A DNA stretch of 6,183 nt from contig CAMNFW010000132.1 of NCBI GenBank assembly GCA_946537565.1, positions 1 through 6,183 of the forward strand, written 5' to 3'. The notes under the pieces were generated by a model that saw nothing but the letters and a program-made list of their open reading frames with translations, was not told the origin of the DNA and did no database searches. This stretch comes from an uncultured Ruminococcus sp. (GTDB lineage Bacteria > Bacillota > Clostridia > Oscillospirales > Ruminococcaceae). This document shows, piece after piece, positions 1 through 5,220 of this stretch (within the stretch, counting starts at the first letter, position 1; each line of letters begins with the position of its first letter). The position numbers and the translations under genes are program-made.

Positions 1-1218
1 ATCGGAGCTGAACTCTGGCAGCAGGTCATTGGAGCTGAAAAACAGCTGTTCACCGGGCTGACGCCTGATAGCGGATTTAGAAAGGATAGGCATAACATCG
101 TCACCGAAGCGGAAGGGGAGTTTATCGGTGAAGCTTCCGTTAGCGGAGTTGATGAAGGAGCGGGTGAGGATAATATTCATACGGCGCATCTTATATATAA
201 AATAGGTATAATTATCCAGGCGGTCGGCGAAGTCGGAGAAATTATCCACATTAGTGATATCGAAGAGCATATCACTGAACATCCAGTTAGTCTGAAACCG
301 CTGATTGATTTTGACTTTACGCTGGATAGTTTTGCGGAGCTTAGGGTCTTCGCAGCAGCCGCAGCTTTCGCCGATTCGTATAGAGCCGTTTTCATTTGGA
401 ACACGGCTGCAAATTTTACCGGTGATAATTCTGTACAGTCGGCGGAAAGCCTCAGCGCCCAGCTGAAAATTAGGTCGGCTGTAGCTGGTTATGGAGGGAG
501 AAGCGCTGTAACCGTCTTCCGAGGCATCGTAACCTACAACGGCAATATCGCCGGGTACGTTTATACCGCCAGCGATAAGTTCGCTGCTGAGGGCGATAGC
601 CATGATATCGTTGCCGCAGACAACAGCTTCCGGGCGATCTATCTGACCGGAGACGATTTTTCTGGCGATATCCTGAGCGATATTCTTCCAGAAGTCGCCG
701 TAGAAGCAATAGCTTTTATCGAAGTACAGACCATTTTTTTTCATAGAATTTTTATAGCCGTTAAGTCTTTCCTTAGAGGAGTAATACTCTTTTGGACCGG
801 TGATGCAGTAGATTTTTTTCTTTCCGTGAACGTTTATGAGGTGGTCAGTGAGTTCCTCGAAGGCGACGCTGTCGTCGATAGAAGTTGACTCAAAGCTTCT
901 GTGGTCGCCGGAATCCAGGAGCATAACGGGCTTACCGGTAGAAGCGAGGAGGCTGTCGATATAATTTCTTATAGTGTCACCAAAAAAGGTATTTCTGTCG
1001 TAGAGAAATCCGTCAAATTTGCTGGACATAACGAGTCTGAAGATATTTTTTTCAGACTGTTTATGTTCTGAGTCAGCGTAGAAGTTATGAAGGGGAGCGA
1101 TAACAGCGACATCGCAGTTGCTTTTGAAGGCCTGGGAGATAATACCTCTCAGAATTTCCTCCTGGAAGTCAACATGGCAGTCGGTGATGATAACTCCGAT
1201 GAGGAGCCGTTTTTTCAT
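1..1218 (-). CDS. LacI-type sugar-sensor protein without N-terminal HTH (possibly sensor-GGDEF), 3' end missing
   Basis: The reading frame is open for 406 codons from ATG at 1218 down to base 1, so the C-terminus lies outside the window. Residues 5-270 read as a periplasmic-binding-protein fold of the LacI/Peripla_BP_3 type: IGVIITDC near the start, FDGFLYDR (68-75), KPVMLLDSG (96-104), VVCGNDIMAIAL (199-210) and VPGDIAVVGYDA (221-232). There is no helix-turn-helix ahead of it and no signal peptide, so it is probably a cytoplasmic sensor that does not bind DNA through its N-terminus. An ESCGC motif (284-288) closes the sensor. Residues 290-406 are a mostly helical, aromatic-rich stretch (NWMFSDMLFDIT at 311-322). 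From memory, gut Clostridia proteins with this layout often end in a GGDEF (diguanylate cyclase) domain, others in an AraC-type HTH; the output domain is not visible here. GGAGGA at 1223-1228 supports the start. All 20 Ala and 15 Thr codons end in C or T, unlike the neighbours. It is divergent from the lyase gene. Sensor fold is a confident call; ligand and output are unknown. Confidence 0.85.
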   Translation of the reverse strand, partial: MKKRLLIGVIITDCHVDFQEEILRGIISQAFKSNCDVAVIAPLHNFYADSEHKQSEKNIFRLVMSSKFDGFLYDRNTFFGDTIRNYIDSLLASTGKPVMLLDSGDHRSFESTSIDDSVAFEELTDHLINVHGKKKIYCITGPKEYYSSKERLNGYKNSMKKNGLYFDKSYCFYGDFWKNIAQDIARKIVSGQIDRPEAVVCGNDIMAIALSSELIAGGINVPGDIAVVGYDASEDGYSASPSITSYSRPNFQLGAEAFRRLYRIITGKICSRVPNENGSIRIGESCGCCEDPKLRKTIQRKVKINQRFQTNWMFSDMLFDITNVDNFSDFADRLDNYTYFIYKMRRMNIILTRSFINSANGSFTDKLPFRFGDDVMPILSKSAIRRQPGEQLFFSSNDLLPEFSSD

Positions 1219-1222
1219 AGAA

Positions 1223-1228
1223 TCCTCC
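1223..1228 (-). promoter_or_regulatory. Ribosome binding site of the sensor gene
   Basis: Read on the minus strand, GGAGGA is followed by four bases (TTCT) and then the ATG at 1218. It is a strong Shine-Dalgarno match and fixes the start of the sensor protein, which confirms that no HTH-coding sequence belongs upstream in this transcript. Confidence 0.8.
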
Positions 1229-1290
1229 GTTCGGGAAGTGTTCAGAATAGTGTATGCAAGTGGACGTGACGAGTTTTTTATATATGAAAT

Positions 1291-1319
1291 ATTGTATCAT
1301 AGTTTTAAGGAAATTGCAA
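1291..1319 (-). promoter_or_regulatory. Sigma-A-type promoter of the sensor gene
   Basis: On the minus strand, TTGCAA (1319-1314) is the -35 box and TACAAT (1296-1291) the -10 box, separated by exactly 17 bases. A TGA directly before the -10 hexamer gives an extended -10. Transcription would start near 1284, leaving a leader of about 65 nt before the ATG at 1218. This is a sequence match only; no start site has been mapped. Confidence 0.7.
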
Positions 1320-1324
1320 GAGAA

Positions 1325-1352
1325 TTTTGAATAATAATATATTATTTCAAAA
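1325..1352. repeat. AT-rich imperfect inverted repeat between divergent promoters
   Basis: The core AATAATATATTATT (1333-1346) is a perfect 14-bp palindrome. TTTTGA (1325-1330) and TCAAAA (1347-1352) form a second, slightly offset pair of arms around it. It sits just upstream of the sensor gene's -35 box and about 30 bp upstream of the lyase promoter's -35 box, a sensible place for an operator or UP-like element serving both genes. In DNA this AT-rich, palindromes arise easily by chance, so a regulatory role is speculative. Confidence 0.3.
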
Positions 1353-1381
1353 AAATCTTCTTAAAATGATAGTATTATCAA

Positions 1382-1410
1382 TTGTAAAGAGGAAATAGTT
1401 TTTGTATAAT
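1382..1410 (+). promoter_or_regulatory. Sigma-A-type promoter of the rhamnogalacturonan lyase gene
   Basis: TTGTAA (1382-1387) and a perfect TATAAT (1405-1410) are separated by 17 bases. Transcription would start near 1417, giving a 5' untranslated region of about 55-70 nt that is very A-rich and has no clear hairpin. The rest of the 1219-1471 spacer beyond the two promoters and the inverted repeat shows nothing I can name. Confidence 0.7.
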
Positions 1411-1471
1411 ATTATTGTAAACAAAATGTGAATCGGTTTTAGAAATTTAAAAAATAAAAATATTTAGAAGA

Positions 1472-4400
1472 ATGGGATTGGTGCATATGAGAAAAAGGTT
1501 CAAACGTCTTGCGGCGGCGTTGTCCTCCTTGATGATAGGAGCTTCAGCTGCGGCAGTTCCGACATCTTCTTTGTTCACAGCCTCAGCCATTGTCAACAAC
1601 CAGACGGGGAATGTTCTGGAATATCTTGACCGTGGAATATGTGCGGTAAATACCGGCTCAGGAATGCTGGTAAGCTGGCGCTGGTTGGGAAATGATTCAG
1701 ACACAGCTGTTTTTAAGCTTTATCGTGACAACACGCTGATCTATACAAGTGAAGGAAATTCCTCCACCTGTTACCTTGACAAGAGCGGAAGTTCAAAGTC
1801 AGTATACCGGGTGGATACATATTCCGGCAGCAAGCTTACAGGCTCAGAGACCTGCAAGATAATTTCAAACAATACATATTTTGACGTTCCGCTAACACCG
1901 CCTACAGCCTCCGGAGTTACATATTCACCTAATGATATGTCAGTCGGAGACGTTGACGGTGACGGACAATATGAGCTGTTCCTCAAATGGGATCCCTCAA
2001 ACTCAAAGGACAACTCACAAAAAGGCAAGACCGATAAGGTATATATCGACTGCCTGAGACTGGACGGAACAAGGCTCTGGAGAATCGACCTGGGCTGGAA
2101 TATCCGTGCAGGCGCACATTATACTCAGTTTTATGTAGGAGATTTCGACCTGGACGGAAAGGCTGAAATGACCTGCAAGACCGGCGACGGAACAATTGAC
2201 GGTACTGGAAAAGTAATAGGCGACGGCTCCAAGACCTATCGTGACGGCAACGGTTTTATCTACTCAGGACCTGAATATTATACCCTCTTTGACGGAGCTA
2301 CCGGTGCAGCTCTTGACACCATTAACTATGAGCCGGGCAGAGGCGACCCGACCAAGTGGGGCAAGAGTTCAGACAAGACCAATCGTGTTGACAGATTCTG
2401 GGGAACAGTTGCATACCTGGACGGTGTACATCCCTGTATTGTTACCGGCAGAGGCTACTACGGACGAATGACAGCCACTGCATACAAGGTTGAAAACAAG
2501 AAGCTCGTAAAGATGTGGATGTTCGACACCGGAACCAGCACCTCAGCTGCCGGATACGGCTGCGGAAACCATAACAGTATGCCGGCAGATGTTGACGGTG
2601 ACGGCAGACAGGAGATAATCACCGGAGCTGCTGTGATTGATGATGACGGCAAGCTTTATTATACCACAGGTCAGGGACACGGCGATGCAATGCACGTTGG
2701 TGATCTTGACCCGACAAATCCGGGACTTGAAGCGTGGATATGCCATGAAGAAAAGGCTTCCGGCTATGGAGTATCACTTCTTGATCTTGATCAGAAGAAG
2801 ATCATCTATCACCAGAACGGTGCAGGAGATACCGGACGCTGCTGTGCGGATAATGTATGGGCGCAGAATCCCGGAGCAGAGTGCTGGGGCAATAAGCTTT
2901 CAGATAATTCAACGCCAGTAGTTGATACAAAGGGCAATACTCTCAGCTGCCGCAGACCGGCGATAAACTTCCTGAGCTACTGGGACGGCGATCTTGAAAG
3001 AGAGATCCTTGACGGTTATACCGATTCTCCGGCAACTATCACAGATATGAACGAGAACGGCACCCTCAGTAATATCCTTACCACTGACGGTTATTATACC
3101 TGCAACACCACTAAAGGTACGCCTTGTCTTTCAGCTGATATTTTCGGAGACTGGAGAGAAGAGCTTATCGTAAGAGCAGCAAATCATAATTCAGTCAGAA
3201 TTTACTGCACACCGTATGCTACCGATTATCGTGTGACAACTCTCATGCACGATTCACAGTACCGTATGCAGGTTTCCTCACAAAACACAGCTTATAACCA
3301 GCCTCCTCACACCAGCTTTTTCATGGGTACAGGATATGATCTTCCTGCACGCTGCGGCTACAATGTAAACGGAAGCGCAGTTAATATCGGAAAGCCCGGA
3401 GCTGAGATAAATGAGGCGCATAAGTACATGATAAGAAATGTCAACAGCGGACTTTACCTTGAAGCTGCTGAGGACACAGTTTCCAACGGCACAAATGTGC
3501 AGCAGGGCAATAATGAATCAAATGATATATGGGAAGTAAAGTCCGCAGGCGGCGGCTACTATTACATTTATCATTATGGTGCTGACAGTCAGCAGACACA
3601 TCTTCTTGACGTTGACTATGGAAAAACCGAAAACGGTACAAATATCGGCATCTGGACTGATACAGAAAGTGATGCTCAGCTTTATAAATTTGTAGACAAC
3701 GGCGACGGCACATATACAATATGTACCAAAGCTTCCGGCGATGACAGCTGTATTGGAGTAACTGGAGCTTCAAAGGACAGCGGCGCAAACGTTGTTGAAT
3801 GGGAATGCAACGACAGCAATGACCAGAAGTGGACACTGGAAATAAAGGTGCTGCCTTTTGACGGTTCACTTTTTAAGAATGTTCTTGTAAAGGACAAAGA
3901 CAATTATCAGAGCTGGCAGATCAGCTCAGCCACAAAGACAGGCAGTCTGGTATTCGGAGACCGTGACTTTACCTTCACATCTCTTCCGGATCAGCTCAGC
4001 GGCGGAGAATCACTGCTGACAGCCTGCAATTCCAAGAACGCCTCCGGTGATCTTGCAGAGTTTACAGCCGGTGCAGATATGAACGCATATGTACTCATTG
4101 ACCAGAGAAACACCGGTGAACTAAGCTGGCTCAGCGGCTTCACAAAGACAGATATGACCGCAGCTTCCAGCAATGATGTAGTGTTTGATATTTATCAGAT
4201 GCAGCTTAACGCAGGCGATACCGTTATATTAGGCAATAACGATATGACCGGCAATGTTGTGAACTACACAGTAATAGGCAAGAAGCTTCCCGAAAGCGGA
4301 AAATATGTAAAATCACTTACAGCTAAGGACGCTGACAACGGCAGCGACTGGAGTCTTCGTGAAACAGCAGAAACAGGCAGTGCTGTTTACGGCGATCGTG

Positions 4401-4993
4401 ATGTAACATATACAGCTCTCCCGGAGTCAGTTTCCGGAGCGGAGTATATTGAAACCGCCTGTGATTCCAAGAACGTGGACGCAGAGCTGGCAGAGTTCAC
4501 AGCTGGTGAAGATATAGAGATATATGTACTTATCGACCAGCGTGTGGCAGCAATTCCTGAGTGGCTGAACAGCTACACCAGAACAGGCGATACAGCAGCA
4601 GCTTCAAATGATGTTGTGTATGATGTGTACAAAAAGAGCGCAAGCAGCGGAGAAACCGTTATATTAGGCACTAACGGACAGTCCGCAGGCTGTGTAAGCT
4701 ATACAGTTTTTGTAAAGGGCAGCGAGATCGAGCCTGTTACAGAAACTACAACTCTTGATGAAGAGAACGTGCTTTACGGAGATGCAAACTGTGACGGAAA
4801 AGTTACCGTAGCAGATGCAGTTTCGATTCTCCAGCACATAGCGCTCAGAGAAAAATATGAGCTTACCCCGCAGGGTCTTAACAATGCAGATGTAAATCTG
4901 CGTGGCAACGGCGTAACACCACAGGACGCATTGTCTATCCAGAAGCTGGACGCAAATGTTATAACCAGTCTTCCGGAGTCATATAATAATTGA
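1472..4993 (+). CDS. Secreted dockerin-bearing rhamnogalacturonan lyase (PL11) with CBM13-like module
   Basis: This 1173-residue protein should cleave the rhamnogalacturonan-I backbone of pectin by beta-elimination, outside the cell and attached to a cellulosome. Order of parts: signal peptide 1-39 (basic MRKRFKR, hydrophobic core, likely cut after ASA at 37-39); N-terminal beta domain with the family hallmark EYLDRG (50-55) to about 145; PL11 propeller about 150-645; ricin-B-like lectin 650-792; two tandem ~138-residue domains (800-937, 945-1082); T/E-rich linker; type I dockerin about 1100-1170. The propeller has Asp-rich calcium-type loops GDVDGDG (159-165), GDFDLDG (223-229) and ADVDGDG (372-378). 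NGT (529-531) and the Tyr of QYR (597) lie where I recall substrate-contacting residues in B. subtilis YesW; no alignment was run. The lectin has three repeats, but only the last keeps a QxW motif (QKW, 785-787). YesW is about 620 residues, so the C-terminal half is extra modules. The start is uncertain: ATG at 1472 has no well-placed ribosome site, and ATG at 1487 gives a cleaner signal peptide. Confidence 0.95.
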   Translation: MGLVHMRKRFKRLAAALSSLMIGASAAAVPTSSLFTASAIVNNQTGNVLEYLDRGICAVNTGSGMLVSWRWLGNDSDTAVFKLYRDNTLIYTSEGNSSTCYLDKSGSSKSVYRVDTYSGSKLTGSETCKIISNNTYFDVPLTPPTASGVTYSPNDMSVGDVDGDGQYELFLKWDPSNSKDNSQKGKTDKVYIDCLRLDGTRLWRIDLGWNIRAGAHYTQFYVGDFDLDGKAEMTCKTGDGTIDGTGKVIGDGSKTYRDGNGFIYSGPEYYTLFDGATGAALDTINYEPGRGDPTKWGKSSDKTNRVDRFWGTVAYLDGVHPCIVTGRGYYGRMTATAYKVENKKLVKMWMFDTGTSTSAAGYGCGNHNSMPADVDGDGRQEIITGAAVIDDDGKLYYTTGQGHGDAMHVGDLDPTNPGLEAWICHEEKASGYGVSLLDLDQKKIIYHQNGAGDTGRCCADNVWAQNPGAECWGNKLSDNSTPVVDTKGNTLSCRRPAINFLSYWDGDLEREILDGYTDSPATITDMNENGTLSNILTTDGYYTCNTTKGTPCLSADIFGDWREELIVRAANHNSVRIYCTPYATDYRVTTLMHDSQYRMQVSSQNTAYNQPPHTSFFMGTGYDLPARCGYNVNGSAVNIGKPGAEINEAHKYMIRNVNSGLYLEAAEDTVSNGTNVQQGNNESNDIWEVKSAGGGYYYIYHYGADSQQTHLLDVDYGKTENGTNIGIWTDTESDAQLYKFVDNGDGTYTICTKASGDDSCIGVTGASKDSGANVVEWECNDSNDQKWTLEIKVLPFDGSLFKNVLVKDKDNYQSWQISSATKTGSLVFGDRDFTFTSLPDQLSGGESLLTACNSKNASGDLAEFTAGADMNAYVLIDQRNTGELSWLSGFTKTDMTAASSNDVVFDIYQMQLNAGDTVILGNNDMTGNVVNYTVIGKKLPESGKYVKSLTAKDADNGSDWSLRETAETGSAVYGDRDVTYTALPESVSGAEYIETACDSKNVDAELAEFTAGEDIEIYVLIDQRVAAIPEWLNSYTRTGDTAAASNDVVYDVYKKSASSGETVILGTNGQSAGCVSYTVFVKGSEIEPVTETTTLDEENVLYGDANCDGKVTVADAVSILQHIALREKYELTPQGLNNADVNLRGNGVTPQDALSIQKLDANVITSLPESYNN
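3869..4717 (+). repeat. Tandem duplication of a ~138-residue domain within the lyase gene
   Basis: Bases 3869-4282 (residues 800-937) and 4304-4717 (residues 945-1082) encode two copies that align without gaps at an offset of 145 codons. About half the residues are identical by hand count, including GDRD, LAEFTAG, YVLIDQR, SNDVV and TVILG. The DNA still shares a 16-base exact match at 4220-4235 and 4655-4670. Similar domains, as I recall, occur in other secreted polysaccharide-degrading enzymes, with a predicted beta-sandwich look, but I cannot give a family name. Carbohydrate binding is a guess from the position between a lectin module and the dockerin. Confidence 0.85.
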
Positions 4994-5021
4994 TTTTCCC
5001 TCTCAATATAATATCCCTCCC

Positions 5022-5056
5022 GAAAACTCTCCCTTAGGCAGGAGAGTTTTCATTTT
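5022..5056 (+). terminator. Rho-independent terminator of the lyase gene
   Basis: Bases 5022-5032 (GAAAACTCTCC) pair perfectly with 5041-5051 (GGAGAGTTTTC) around an 8-base loop. The stem's own TTTT and the following ATTTTAT supply the U-rich tail. It begins 28 bases after the lyase stop codon, so the lyase is the last gene of its transcript and is separated from the ABC-F gene. Confidence 0.85.
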
Positions 5057-5100
5057 ATACGGATAATTTTAAGGGCAGTAAGTTTTGCTGGGGGAAGAGC

Positions 5101-5132
5101 TTGATTTTAATGGGAATATGTGTTATTATAAT
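5101..5132 (+). promoter_or_regulatory. Promoter of the ABC-F gene
   Basis: TTGATT (5101-5106) is followed after 17 bases by TATTAT (5124-5129). A perfect TATAAT overlaps at 5127-5132, but at a spacing of 20. Either -10 box would start transcription around 5136-5139, giving a leader of about 82-85 nt that is almost wholly taken up by the hairpin downstream. The stretch 5057-5100 shows nothing recognisable. Confidence 0.55.
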
Positions 5133-5150
5133 GGTATATCAAAATGAATA

Positions 5151-5208
5151 AAGGGCACCTTAAAAAACCATCTGATCTTTCTTGAAAGCGGTTTTTCGGA
5201 GGTGCCTT
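5151..5208 (+). promoter_or_regulatory. Long leader hairpin ending just before the ABC-F ribosome binding site
   Basis: The outer stem pairs A5151-A5152 with T5207-T5208, then G5154-T5161 with G5199-C5206 (GGCACCTT against GGAGGTGCC, one G-T pair, G5153 bulged). After a small internal loop, AAAAACC (5163-5169) pairs with GGTTTTT (5190-5196). The apical part contains a weak CTTT/AAAG hairpin (5177-5188). No T-run follows the 3' arm, so this is not a simple terminator. Its last paired base lies one or two bases from the Shine-Dalgarno sequence, which suggests control of translation or attenuation of the ABC-F gene. Function is inferred from position and pairing only. Confidence 0.55.
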
Positions 5209-5215
5209 AAAGGAG
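5209..5215 (+). promoter_or_regulatory. Ribosome binding site of the ABC-F gene
   Basis: AAAGGAG lies five bases (TTATT) before the ATG at 5221 and fixes that start. It directly abuts the 3' arm of the leader hairpin. A second SD-like run, GGAGGTG, is buried inside that arm at 5198-5204. Confidence 0.85.
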
Positions 5216-5220
5216 TTATT

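Noticed and set aside
177..709. Minus-strand open frames at 177-404 and 470-709
   Set aside because: They overlap the sensor gene in other frames; the product at 470-709 is an Arg/Tyr-rich low-complexity string typical of an out-of-frame read.
1087..1330. Two overlapping plus-strand open frames of 60 and 70 codons at the head of the sensor gene
   Set aside because: They lie mostly antisense to the 5' end of a convincing gene, have no ribosome site and no recognisable protein features; they are by-products of the opposite-strand coding sequence.
1424..1444. Catabolite-repression (cre)-like site around AATCGGTT just after the lyase transcription start
   Set aside because: Only the central ANCGNT core fits; the outer bases do not match the consensus and the arms do not form an inverted repeat.
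3441..3869. 142-codon minus-strand open frame inside the lyase gene
   Set aside because: Antisense to the ricin-type lectin region, Cys/Arg-rich and without any domain; the plus-strand frame is clearly the coding one.
5131..5151. Six-codon frame MVYQNE before the ABC-F leader hairpin
   Set aside because: Its ATG overlaps the predicted -10 box, so it would not be on the transcript.
5151..5208. Leader hairpin as an ordinary rho-independent terminator
   Set aside because: The 3' arm is followed by AAAGGAG rather than a T-run, and the stem leads directly into the ABC-F ribosome site.
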